Positions 1-7,872 of a stretch of 38,230 bases of DNA are shown piece by piece. Made by a program: the position numbers and the translations under genes. The notes under the pieces were generated by a model, which searched no databases, was not told where the DNA came from, and saw only the letters and a program-made list of their open reading frames with translations. Source of the DNA: a virus; IMG/VR virus record IMGVR_UViG_3300025767_000052, positions 1-38,230 of that record; one strand, written 5' to 3'. Positions within the stretch are counted from its first letter, which is position 1; each line of letters begins with the position of its first letter.

Positions 1-1
1 G

Positions 2-1534
2 GCTAGTTCAGGTGGAGGTATTGGTGGATATTGGGGAGACATTAGGAGTAACGGTGTATCTACTACTCACGGTAGTAAGTCTACTGGTTCTATTCCTTTC
101 ATGCATGTAGTTGATTCTCAAATGTTAGCCTTCAATCAAGGTGTAACAAGACGAGGTTCGTATGCAGCATACATGGACATCAGTCACCCAGAGATTGAAG
201 AGTTTATTAACATGCGTAAAGAATCCGGTGGAGATATTAATCGTAAGAATCTTAATCTTCATAACGGTGTCAACATTACTAACGACTTCTTACAGGCTGT
301 TGAAGCTGATGATGAATGGAGATTGATTGACCCTAAGTCTAACGAAGCTGTTAAAATGGTTAATGCTAGAGACTTATGGTGGCAAATCATTAACGCTAGA
401 GCAGAAACAGGTGAGCCTTATATGATTAACATTGATACATGTAATGAAGCTTTACCTAAAGAACAGAAATCTTTAGGCTTAGAGATTAAACAGAGCAACC
501 TATGTTCTGAAATAACTCTACCTACTAACGAAGAACGAACAGCCGTGTGTTGTTTGTCCAGTGTAAACTTAGAACACTTTGATGATTGGTCAGAGAACCC
601 TATGTTTATACAAGATTTAATAACCATGCTCGACAATGTTTTACAACATTACATTGACAATGCTGTCGACACAGATAACTTAGGAGAATACAATGCAAAC
701 TTTAAACGATTCCAAAAACATATTAAGCCGGGCAAAGAAGGCTTTCTTAAATCTGCCTACTCTGCTTATAGAGAGCGTTCACTCGGTCTCGGTGCGATGG
801 GCTTCCATGCGTATCTCCAATCACGCAGCTTACCTTTTGAAGGTATCTATGCTACGGGCTTCAATTACAAAGCGTTTAAACATGTTAAGGTACAGGCTAC
901 CAGAGCTTCTGAAAGACTTGCAGACGAACGTGGAGAAGCACCTGATGTTAGCGGTAGTGGCAGGAGGAATGCTCATCTTCTCGCTGTTGCTCCTAATGCC
1001 TCTTCTAGTATTATTTGTGGTGGGACATCTCCTTCGATTGAGCCGTATAGGGCTAACGTTTATACACACAAAACTCTTTCAGGCTCGTATCAAGTAAAGA
1101 ACAGATACTTAGAAGACTTGTTAGCTAGTAAGAAGCTGACCAAAGATCAGATTAAAGAAGTATGGAAAGACATAGCTGGACACGAAGGCTCAGTCCAACA
1201 TCTAGATATTCTTACCGATGAGGAGAAAGAAATATTTAAAACTGCTAACGAGATTGACCAGATGTGGATAGTAGAACACGCTTCTAAACGCCAAGAGTTT
1301 ATCTGTCAGGCTCAGTCAGTTAATTTATTCTTTACTATTCCTACAGCCACAGAGCCACAGGAAGTACACGATGAGTACATGCAGTACGTCAATGATGTAC
1401 ACTGGTATGGAATAAATAAGCTTAAGTCTTTGTATTACTTTAGAACTAATGCTGCTAGAAACGCAGAGAATGTTAATAACAAAGTTCAACGCATCAAGCT
1501 AGATGAAGTTGAATGCATAGCGTGTGAGGGATAA
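2..1534 (+). CDS. nrdA: Ribonucleotide reductase class I alpha (large) subunit, 5' truncated
   Basis: Catalytic subunit that reduces ribonucleoside diphosphates to deoxynucleotides for phage DNA synthesis. The frame is open from base 2, beginning with the Gly-rich GGGIG and WGDIRSNG stretch typical of the mid-protein region, so the true start lies left of the window. Visible family signatures are the NLCSEI motif, corresponding to the Asn-x-Cys-x-Glu active-site loop (thiyl Cys and acid-base Glu), the later CCLSSVNL segment carrying the partner cysteine, the LYYF tyrosine pair of the radical transfer chain, and a C-terminal CIAC cysteine pair for re-reduction. It heads a + strand operon with nrdB. 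The identification is secure; the N-terminal regulatory part cannot be judged. Confidence 0.95.
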   Translation, partial: ASSGGGIGGYWGDIRSNGVSTTHGSKSTGSIPFMHVVDSQMLAFNQGVTRRGSYAAYMDISHPEIEEFINMRKESGGDINRKNLNLHNGVNITNDFLQAVEADDEWRLIDPKSNEAVKMVNARDLWWQIINARAETGEPYMINIDTCNEALPKEQKSLGLEIKQSNLCSEITLPTNEERTAVCCLSSVNLEHFDDWSENPMFIQDLITMLDNVLQHYIDNAVDTDNLGEYNANFKRFQKHIKPGKEGFLKSAYSAYRERSLGLGAMGFHAYLQSRSLPFEGIYATGFNYKAFKHVKVQATRASERLADERGEAPDVSGSGRRNAHLLAVAPNASSSIICGGTSPSIEPYRANVYTHKTLSGSYQVKNRYLEDLLASKKLTKDQIKEVWKDIAGHEGSVQHLDILTDEEKEIFKTANEIDQMWIVEHASKRQEFICQAQSVNLFFTIPTATEPQEVHDEYMQYVNDVHWYGINKLKSLYYFRTNAARNAENVNNKVQRIKLDEVECIACEG

Positions 1535-1535
1535 T

Positions 1536-1688
1536 ATGAACTGTTGGCACTGTAACACACAATTAATATGGGGTGGAGACATCGACCTCGAAGAAGAAGA
1601 CGATGGTTACATTATGGAAACTAATTTAAGTTGTCCTAAATGTAAAGCTGAAGTCTTAGTTTACTTACCAGCACTAGGAGATTTATGA
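1536..1688 (+). CDS. Small zinc-ribbon protein in the nrd operon (50 aa)
   Basis: A 50-residue frame starting one base after the nrdA stop and ending in an ATGA overlap with the next gene. Two CxxC pairs (C3/C6 and C33/C36) are separated by an acidic loop (EEEDD), the pattern of a zinc-ribbon or rubredoxin-like knuckle. Tight spacing on both sides argues for translation. The function is unknown: a metal-binding accessory or electron carrier for the reductase is possible by position only, and no glutaredoxin motif is present. Confidence 0.75.
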   Translation: MNCWHCNTQLIWGGDIDLEEEDDGYIMETNLSCPKCKAEVLVYLPALGDL

Positions 1689-1885
1689 AACAAGAAGCAT
1701 TTAAAAATATATTTACGTCAGAGTTTAAAAGTTTTACAAGTAGAATGTGGGTTGATTACCTAGATGAAACGAGTAGTCCTTTTGCTAAGACAGAAAATTA
1801 TGCAGGATATGTACTTAACAACCTTAAGTACTTGGTTAAAAAATATAACGACCAGTACGGTCAATCACACTTAAACGAGAAATAA
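1685..1885 (+). CDS. Hypothetical protein between nrdA and nrdB (66 aa)
   Basis: A 66-residue soluble protein rich in Lys, Tyr and Phe, overlapping the zinc-ribbon gene by four bases (ATGA) and ending two bases before nrdB. No recognised motif or membrane segment. Its place inside the operon indicates coexpression with the reductase. I do not recognise the family. Confidence 0.7.
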   Translation: MKQEAFKNIFTSEFKSFTSRMWVDYLDETSSPFAKTENYAGYVLNNLKYLVKKYNDQYGQSHLNEK

Positions 1886-1887
1886 CT

Positions 1888-2862
1888 ATGAGCCTATTAG
1901 ATACAAGAGAATACTATAAACCTTTCGACAATCCTTGGATGTTCGATTACTACGTACTACAGAATCAAATGCATTGGATGCCTGAGTCTGTACCACTTCA
2001 CACCGATGTCAAAGATTGGCAGGAACTAGCACCGGCTGAAAAGAACTTACTCACCCAAATCTTTAGATTGTTTACTCAGTCTGATGTAGATGTAGGAGCA
2101 GGTTATGTTGATAGATACATGCGTATCTTTAGAAAGCCTGAAGCTAGGATGATGATGGGTTCGTTTGCAAACATGGAATCAATTCATCAACATGCTTACA
2201 GTTTACTGCTTGATACAGTTGGTATGCCTGAGATAGAATACAAAGCCTTTGCAGAGTACGAAGAGATGTCTAACAAACACGAGTATGTACATAACATCAA
2301 GACTACTAAGGCTGATAAGAAAAGCATTGCAAAAACTTTAGCAGTCTACTCAGCCTTTACAGAAGGACTACAGTTGTTCTCTAGCTTTGCAATCTTGTTA
2401 AACTTCCCACGCTTCGGACGTATGAAAGGTATGGGACAGATTGTTACTTACTCTATCCGTGATGAGTCAATGCACGTTGAAGCTATGACTAAATTGTTTA
2501 GGGAATTTATCCAAGAGAACCTTGATATATGGACAGATGATTTCAAAGCAGAGCTATACGAAATCTGTAGACAGATGGTAGACCTTGAGGACAAGTTCTT
2601 AGACCTAGTGTTTGATATGGGAGACCTTGAAGGACTTACTAAGAAAGATATGTATGCTTACAACAGATACATAGCTGATAGAAGATTACTACAGCTTGGA
2701 TTAAAAACTAATTATGACCAGAGAGATAACCCTCTTGGGTGGTTAGATGAAGTGATGGGTGTTGAACATCAGAACTTCTTTGAAGGTCGTGCAACTTCTT
2801 ATATGAAAGCAGGACTACGTGGTAGACAAGATAAAATTACTTTTACAAACTTGGAGAAATAA
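1888..2862 (+). CDS. nrdB: Ribonucleotide reductase class I beta (small) subunit
   Basis: Ferritin-fold radical-generating subunit partnering NrdA. The E-S-I-H-x-x-x-Y segment (MESIHQHAY) supplies two metal ligands and the radical tyrosine position. TEGLQLF supplies a further glutamate and RDESMH the last Glu/His ligands; an Asp in FTQSDVD fits the first ligand. The length of 324 aa is slightly short of the E. coli protein (about 375). The tyrosine is retained, which favours a tyrosyl-radical class Ia/Ib type over the phenylalanine-bearing class Ic. It follows the 66-residue gene after two bases. Confidence 0.95.
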   Translation: MSLLDTREYYKPFDNPWMFDYYVLQNQMHWMPESVPLHTDVKDWQELAPAEKNLLTQIFRLFTQSDVDVGAGYVDRYMRIFRKPEARMMMGSFANMESIHQHAYSLLLDTVGMPEIEYKAFAEYEEMSNKHEYVHNIKTTKADKKSIAKTLAVYSAFTEGLQLFSSFAILLNFPRFGRMKGMGQIVTYSIRDESMHVEAMTKLFREFIQENLDIWTDDFKAELYEICRQMVDLEDKFLDLVFDMGDLEGLTKKDMYAYNRYIADRRLLQLGLKTNYDQRDNPLGWLDEVMGVEHQNFFEGRATSYMKAGLRGRQDKITFTNLEK

Positions 2863-2863
2863 A

Positions 2864-3082
2864 ATGATTAACAAAAGTGAAGCCAACTTGGTAAGTTTTA
2901 AAGTGCTTCTTACACGTAACAATGAAATCGTTACAGAGTTTAGTATGTTACCTGAGAATATGGTAGATGAAATCTTCCCGAAAGATGAGAGAGATGTAAT
3001 AAAATCTATCTTACGTAACGGAAAGACTAAGCTTGGAGACTTACATTCTTTTTTTCAACGAGAACTTAATGTTCTAAAATAG
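2864..3082 (+). CDS. Hypothetical protein downstream of nrdB (72 aa)
   Basis: The ATG at 2864, one base after the nrdB stop, is preferred to the in-frame ATG at 2819 because the latter lies inside nrdB. The product is soluble and mixed-charge, without cysteines or recognisable motifs. Its 3' end overlaps the end of the convergent cyclase gene by 17 nt, with no terminator-like hairpin between them. Function unknown. Confidence 0.6.
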   Translation: MINKSEANLVSFKVLLTRNNEIVTEFSMLPENMVDEIFPKDERDVIKSILRNGKTKLGDLHSFFQRELNVLK

Positions 3083-4805
3083 TATAAATCTTAATGGGCT
3101 TTTCTTTTCCTTTAACAAAGATAGAATCTAATTCTCTATGGGGTATATCACAGTTCTTAATTGTTTCATAACCTATGACAATGTCTTCTCCCACTTCTTT
3201 AGTAGAGCTTTCTAGCCTAGCAGCTAGGTTGACAGCATCTCCAATTGCAGAGTAATCAAAGCGTGTATCGCTTCCCATGTTACCCACAACTGCTTCTCCT
3301 GTATTTATTCCAATACCTATTTCAATTCCTAACTTGGCTGCTGCCATATCTTCCTTTATTTTCAGGGCTGTTTGGATGGCTCTGGTCTCATGGTTCTCTA
3401 AGTCTATAGGGGCATTAAAGATTGCCATCATAGCATCACCAATGTATTTATCTACCATGCCACCGTACTCTTTCACTGCGTTGGCTTGAATGGTTAAAGC
3501 CTTGTTCATTATCTCTGTTACTTCTTCCGGCTCTAGTCTCTCTGACAAACTTGTAAAGCCTCTCACGTCTGTAAATAAAAACGTACACCTTCTCCTTTCT
3601 CCGCCTAACTTTAAAAGCTCGGGATTATCTTGTAATCGTTTGACCTGTCTTGGGTCAAGGTAGTGTTCAAATTGTTTTTTGATAAGTTGTCTTAATTGAA
3701 ACTGAGTTCTAAAATTTAAATAGAACTGCAAGGTAGCAATCAGTGTCATACTTATCATACTCCATGTAAAATCTATGAGTAAATTATGAGTTACAAAGTG
3801 ATACTCAAGATACCCTGCTCCTGTTACAAAAACAAGAAAAAGACTAACGCCCTTAGTGATACCAAGATAATTGATTACAAGGGCTGTCAGTAAGCCTGAG
3901 AGTACTAAAATAAGTAACTCAAGAAACAGTCTATAGTCAGGAATTTGTGGTGTCTCTAACAAGATACTTTCTGCTAACGCTGCTTGTATTTTGTGTGGCT
4001 CTAAGAGTCCAACAGGGGTAGCAATTTGAGGAGAAATGCCTTTAGCGTTGAAGCCAACAAACACAAACTTATCTAGAACATCTAGTTCTTGTAGTGTAGT
4101 TTGTGGTGTATCAACCCAGCTTACCCACTTACGTCCATAACTATCAGTATTAATAGGAGGTAACCCCTGCACCCTAATTTTCTCAATCCCATTCTCGTTG
4201 GTTTTAATTTGATAAGTTTGACCCCCTCCTAGTATTTTTAAAACTTCCGTTCCAAAAGAAGCAACCCACCCATTATCTGTTTGTTGTAGTAAAGGTATAC
4301 GCCTTACTAAATTATCTACATCTACTGGTGCAGAGATAGCACCTTGATTAGCTGATTGTTTTAGTACATCTATGTTCTCTAAAAAGCCTTGAGCTTTTGG
4401 TAAAGATACTATTGGTCCTTTAATAACTGTACCATGTGTTGCCGGGAAGTTATTGTTGTTTACTTCTGGCATAGCTATAACACTTGCAGAACTTTGTAAG
4501 GCTTTAGAGAACTCATCATCTCCACCCATTCTATCTGGATGTGGAAATAACATAACCCATCCTACGCCATAAGCACCGGCTTCTATTAAATCATTATGAA
4601 TCTTTGCAAGTGTTTCTCTAGGTAGGGGATATCCACCTTGTTCATCTAGGAATTGTTCGTCTATGTTGAGGATTGTAAAGTGTCCGGTTGGACTTTGTTC
4701 AGGTACAAGAGCATCAAAGGTTTTGAGTCTTAGTACTTCTAGTGGTACACTGTTGAAGAGGAGAGGTAAAGTTAATAGAGTTAATAAAGTAATTGCCCAC
4801 TTCAT
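3066..4805 (-). CDS. CHASE2-domain class III adenylate cyclase
   Basis: Membrane enzyme predicted to make cAMP from ATP in response to an extracytoplasmic signal. Residues 3-18 are an N-terminal membrane or signal segment; about 25-285 form a CHASE2 sensor (FDALVPEQSPTG start, NIDEQFLDEQGGYP, VFVGFNAKG near its end). Three membrane helices follow at about 293-313, 318-338 and 341-362. The catalytic domain (about 404-579) keeps both metal aspartates (D413 in FTDVRGF, D457 in YIGDAMM), adenine-recognising K453 and D517, and transition-state N526 and R530. It therefore looks active and ATP-specific rather than guanylate. It is the last gene of the late train, one base after the FecR-domain gene, a pairing also familiar in bacterial genomes. 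In a phage it is unexpected; host acquisition is likely. Confidence 0.93.
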   Translation of the reverse strand: MKWAITLLTLLTLPLLFNSVPLEVLRLKTFDALVPEQSPTGHFTILNIDEQFLDEQGGYPLPRETLAKIHNDLIEAGAYGVGWVMLFPHPDRMGGDDEFSKALQSSASVIAMPEVNNNNFPATHGTVIKGPIVSLPKAQGFLENIDVLKQSANQGAISAPVDVDNLVRRIPLLQQTDNGWVASFGTEVLKILGGGQTYQIKTNENGIEKIRVQGLPPINTDSYGRKWVSWVDTPQTTLQELDVLDKFVFVGFNAKGISPQIATPVGLLEPHKIQAALAESILLETPQIPDYRLFLELLILVLSGLLTALVINYLGITKGVSLFLVFVTGAGYLEYHFVTHNLLIDFTWSMISMTLIATLQFYLNFRTQFQLRQLIKKQFEHYLDPRQVKRLQDNPELLKLGGERRRCTFLFTDVRGFTSLSERLEPEEVTEIMNKALTIQANAVKEYGGMVDKYIGDAMMAIFNAPIDLENHETRAIQTALKIKEDMAAAKLGIEIGIGINTGEAVVGNMGSDTRFDYSAIGDAVNLAARLESSTKEVGEDIVIGYETIKNCDIPHRELDSIFVKGKEKPIKIYTILEH

Positions 4806-4806
4806 G

Positions 4807-5931
4807 TTAGTCTCCTTGTGTTATAGTTATGGTAGAGTTACCACCACCGTTGACAACTATCTGTGTACTTTTACCATTTTGTATCATTACAATAGTGTAA
4901 GCATTTGATTTATCTAAATCTAATTTAATGGTATCTTCTAAAGCTTTATAAAATGTTATGACGTTATCAGTCATAAAAGTATTTATCTGGGTCTCACTAT
5001 CGTATCCTATTTGAGTACCTTTTAAATCTATATCAGTTTTTAAAATTGTTGAAGTCTGGTCTAGCTCATTGACATCTTCTATAATGTCTAACAAGTCTTC
5101 AAGAAAGTTTACATCTAAATAATTAATGTCTAATTCTGTAAACTCTAACTCATCTTCTGCAAGATAGTCCGTTTCTAAATCATCAAACTCAAGGAAATCA
5201 ACATCAAGAATATTAGTGTTGCTCCTTCCATCTTGTCCTTCATCCTCTTTTACTTCCTGTGGTTTATTTACAATTAACATGTTATCAATTAACTCAAGAG
5301 TCAAGTCAAGGATAACTGGATTGGTTGGTTTAGTTTCAAACATAGAAACTGTTGTAGCTTGGTAAGGCTTGTTAAGAACTACCTGTCCCATAGCTGTTGC
5401 GACAACTATCTCTCCACTTGGCAGACCGTCATCGTCTGGTAATAATATAATTAGACTTCTACCTAACTCATCTACAGTTACAGTAAAGTCTGTACCACGA
5501 ATACCAATCGTAGCACTTGGAGTATTGATAGTTATATTTTCTTTATCTATAGTTGCTAGTTTCCCTGTGATAAATCTTGCAGTACCACTAGCAAACTGAA
5601 GTGCCATCTTAGACTTAGAAGGGTCTGGGTCATAGATAAATTCATCTATAATTAATTCAGAATGTTCAGTAAGTCTAACTTGACTGTCATCTAAAAAAGT
5701 AATGCCCAATCTCCCATTAGAAGTTTGGACATTATCGTAGCTGTTGATGTCTAGGTCTAGAGAGGCTTGGAAAGTTTCGTCTAAGTCTTTAGGGACTTCT
5801 CTTACAACTCTACCTGTTCCGTTTAGTTCAGTTATGTTGCCTATATTAGCAACCGACTGCTGTTCCCCCATCGTTTTGAACGACACAAACAGTGCCACTA
5901 GAACCATCAGATGTAATTTGTAACCAGTCAT
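4807..5931 (-). CDS. FecR-domain secreted protein with acidic tail
   Basis: Predicted exported protein: residues 1-22 form a signal peptide (hydrophobic LMVLVALFVSF ending MG). A FecR domain follows at about 60-160, with the LGITFLDDSQVRL strand, FASGTARFITG and the hallmark TPSATIGIRGTDF. Residues 229-300 are a highly acidic stretch of repeated D/E-L-D units (such as LDVDFLEFDDLETDYL). The C-terminus (NGGGNSTITITQGD) resembles the repeats of the neighbouring curlin-like protein. Its start overlaps that gene by 86 nt; no strong ribosome site is visible, and ATG 5907 is an alternative that keeps most of the signal. It probably works with the adjacent CHASE2 cyclase as a periplasmic sensor or ligand; this is inferred from position. 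No sigma/TonB partner is present, so an iron role is not implied. Confidence 0.88.
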   Translation of the reverse strand: MTGYKLHLMVLVALFVSFKTMGEQQSVANIGNITELNGTGRVVREVPKDLDETFQASLDLDINSYDNVQTSNGRLGITFLDDSQVRLTEHSELIIDEFIYDPDPSKSKMALQFASGTARFITGKLATIDKENITINTPSATIGIRGTDFTVTVDELGRSLIILLPDDDGLPSGEIVVATAMGQVVLNKPYQATTVSMFETKPTNPVILDLTLELIDNMLIVNKPQEVKEDEGQDGRSNTNILDVDFLEFDDLETDYLAEDELEFTELDINYLDVNFLEDLLDIIEDVNELDQTSTILKTDIDLKGTQIGYDSETQINTFMTDNVITFYKALEDTIKLDLDKSNAYTIVMIQNGKSTQIVVNGGGNSTITITQGD

Positions 5932-6562
5932 TGTCTAAAGTACTCAGTTGTTGTATGTTAAATGTTCTAGAATTGCCTGTTTGATTTAATTTAAAGTAAC
6001 CACCTGCATAACCTTGACCTGTAAAGTTTACATTGTTATCGTTACCATCTACATTTACATCATTGGTTGCATCAGAATTATTAATATTAAAATCAAATGT
6101 ATTACCATCTCCACTAATAATCCAATCAATATCTGCATTACTTGCTAAAGATGTTGTAGCTAAGTCAAGTGTAAAAGTGTTTGTACCGCCTGTTACATCT
6201 ACATTAACATTAGAACCATCAGCACCGTAAGTATTATTAGGGTCTATCTGTACGTTAAACACGTTAGTAGAACCATCAAACTCCCAAAAACCTACAAAGT
6301 TATCTGCAGTAATATCACCTAAGAATTTATTACTTGAACCTATTTGATTAATATCAATAGTCTGTGTACCACCATCTAAATCTAATGCAGTCATTGTACC
6401 AGCAATCGCATCAGCTCCACCTATGATGTTACCTGAACCTAACTGTTCAGCATCTAGATTAAACGTAGCACCAGACTGGTCTATATATATTTCGTTATCA
6501 GCCCCGTATAGCACTGACACATTCATCAGTACAATTAGGCTCATTAATTTTAAAGTTTTCAT
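5846..6562 (-). CDS. Secreted curlin-like Asn/Gly repeat protein
   Basis: A 238-residue protein with a clear signal peptide (MKTLKLMSLIVLMNVSVLYG, cut before ADNE). The mature part is built of about ten short units of the type G-x-x-N-x-F-x-x-x-I/V, such as GSSNKFLG, GSTNVFNV, GTNTFTL and GDGNTFDF, with several Q-x-G-x-x-N motifs like those of CsgA/CsgB (NQIGSSNKF, NQTGNSRTFNI). It is acidic and lacks Lys/Arg over long stretches, as amyloid curli subunits do. Two cysteines lie at the extreme C-terminus. It sits directly after csgG and is the likely cargo of that pore. A beta-solenoid adhesin is the main alternative. The repeats are degenerate relative to the enterobacterial curlin consensus, so homology needs a profile search. 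Confidence 0.75.
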   Translation of the reverse strand: MKTLKLMSLIVLMNVSVLYGADNEIYIDQSGATFNLDAEQLGSGNIIGGADAIAGTMTALDLDGGTQTIDINQIGSSNKFLGDITADNFVGFWEFDGSTNVFNVQIDPNNTYGADGSNVNVDVTGGTNTFTLDLATTSLASNADIDWIISGDGNTFDFNINNSDATNDVNVDGNDNNVNFTGQGYAGGYFKLNQTGNSRTFNIQQLSTLDNDWLQITSDGSSGTVCVVQNDGGTAVGC

Positions 6563-7352
6563 ATTTCCAATAGCCTCTCTCTATTCCAATATTGATTATG
6601 TTTAATACCCCAGTTTCTACAGCCTTTTGCAAAGCTATTGAAACACTTTCATTCTCTGATATACCACCTTCTATTTCTACTAGCTCTGTGCCAGTTTCAA
6701 TAAAACGAAATACATCTTGAGAAACACTTGTAGATAAAATGCTTTTGGATACTAATGTTTCCATAAGAACTTCACCGGTAGATACAGATACTAACCTTAA
6801 AGATATAGTAACTGTGTCTTCCCTAAATTGTTTACTTGTTCCAATACCTAAGTACCTTGCACCAGAACCTCCAGATTTTAGATTAGCTTCATAACTAATT
6901 ACTCCACCTTGGACTAACAACCCTGCAAATAATAGTGGTTGCATCTTATTATCTTCTTTAAAATCTTTACGTGTACTACGTATTAGTTGTCTTTCTTTTG
7001 TTAGGTCATCTAAACCTACACGTTCTACAACTCTAAAAAACTTTCCACCTGCTGTATGCTTAAAAGCTCTAATAAGAAAAGCTTCAGGTGCTTGTGTTAC
7101 AGCAGTACTAAACAAAGCAAAGGTACTGTTGCTTCTTCTCTGACCTGTTAAATCTCTAAAGCTATTAGGGTATATAGCTATCGTTGGTCTTACTTGTGCT
7201 GGTGGTAAATTCTTTAACTCTTCTGATTGTAAATCTAATGTAGAACTAGACTGGACTTTTTTAGTTAAAACTAAATCTCCACTCTCTTGTACTACTGCAC
7301 AACTAGAAAGTAAAGTTACCAACAGGCAAAGATATAGTCGTTGTATTGCCAT
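6498..7352 (-). CDS. csgG: CsgG-family curli secretion pore lipoprotein
   Basis: Outer-membrane lipoprotein predicted to form the ring-shaped secretion channel for curli-type subunits. ATG 7352 is chosen (284 aa; a GTG one codon upstream is also open). It gives a lipoprotein signal with lipobox L15-S-S-C18. Strong similarity to E. coli CsgG (277 aa) runs along the whole length: FSTAVTQ, the IDRG-like GIERGYW near the end, ISYEANLKSGGSGARYLGIG, LRLVSVSTGEVL, SKSILS, VFRFI and ETGVLNIIN. The Phe of the constriction loop is kept (LFSTAV), but positions aligning with E. coli Tyr51 and Asn55 read Ser and Leu. The 5' end overlaps the csgF-like gene by 50 nt, and the 3' end overlaps the curlin-like gene by 65 nt. 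Confidence 0.93.
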   Translation of the reverse strand: MAIQRLYLCLLVTLLSSCAVVQESGDLVLTKKVQSSSTLDLQSEELKNLPPAQVRPTIAIYPNSFRDLTGQRRSNSTFALFSTAVTQAPEAFLIRAFKHTAGGKFFRVVERVGLDDLTKERQLIRSTRKDFKEDNKMQPLLFAGLLVQGGVISYEANLKSGGSGARYLGIGTSKQFREDTVTISLRLVSVSTGEVLMETLVSKSILSTSVSQDVFRFIETGTELVEIEGGISENESVSIALQKAVETGVLNIINIGIERGYWKYENFKINEPNCTDECVSAIRG

Positions 7353-7872
7353 CACTATCCGTTATAGTTAAAGTTATTATTCCATCTTCTACGTTATAAA
7401 CAATTGTATTGCCTTCTAAAGTTAATGTACCACTATCAGAAGGAACCTCACCAAATAAATTTTCTACTAACTGTCTTGATAGTTGTGAGTATATACGTGA
7501 TTCTAAGTTTCTTATAAATCTTGCAAGAGTTGTGTTCTCTTTGTCTCTTTCTATCTGGTCTTGAAGTGCCTTAATCTCTGCCTTCAATGCTTCTTTACGA
7601 TTGAACTCTTGGTTCTGAATAGTAAGATAATGTGAGCTAGTATTAATACCGTTAAAGCTAGGACTTTTAAACTTAAATACTATCTCATCTGCAAAGAGTT
7701 TAGAGTTACCCCAGAAAGCTAACAACATAAAACCAAACACAACTACTTGTACAATAGAAGCTACAGTAATTTGTTTCATCGGATGTATATCTACAATTTT
7801 TTCTATCCAAGATTCACTTGGAGAAAGATTAACTACTTGTAATATTTTCTTATCAATCTTTTCGTTGGTCAT
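7303..7872 (-). CDS. csgF: CsgF-like curli pore accessory protein
   Basis: Probable CsgG partner. After a hydrophobic segment at 37-56 and a cleavage-like site at A61, the mature part starts DEIVFKFKSPSFNG, matching the F-x-F-x-x-P-x-F-x-G start of CsgF that inserts into the CsgG channel. A charged helical region (92-140) follows, then a beta-rich C-terminus ending with TTTISLPVG, similar to the T-S-T-I-Q-V end of CsgF. The open frame has 31 residues before M32, which itself begins a standard signal peptide (start 7779). The longer form overlaps the upstream gene by 20 nt and has a slightly better purine-rich lead, so it is kept; the short form is the alternative. Identification rests on motif order and gene order (csgF next to csgG). 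Confidence 0.8.
   Translation of the reverse strand: MTNEKIDKKILQVVNLSPSESWIEKIVDIHPMKQITVASIVQVVVFGFMLLAFWGNSKLFADEIVFKFKSPSFNGINTSSHYLTIQNQEFNRKEALKAEIKALQDQIERDKENTTLARFIRNLESRIYSQLSRQLVENLFGEVPSDSGTLTLEGNTIVYNVEDGIITLTITDSDGNTTTISLPVGNFTF

Noticed and set aside
693-1097. 134-codon frame inside nrdA
   Set aside because: Out-of-frame shadow of a strongly conserved gene; no coupling or ribosome site.
4807-5931. Iron regulation link between the FecR protein and the Fur-like array
   Set aside because: FecR domains occur in many non-iron contexts; no FecI sigma factor or TonB receptor is present, and the two loci lie about 32 kb apart.
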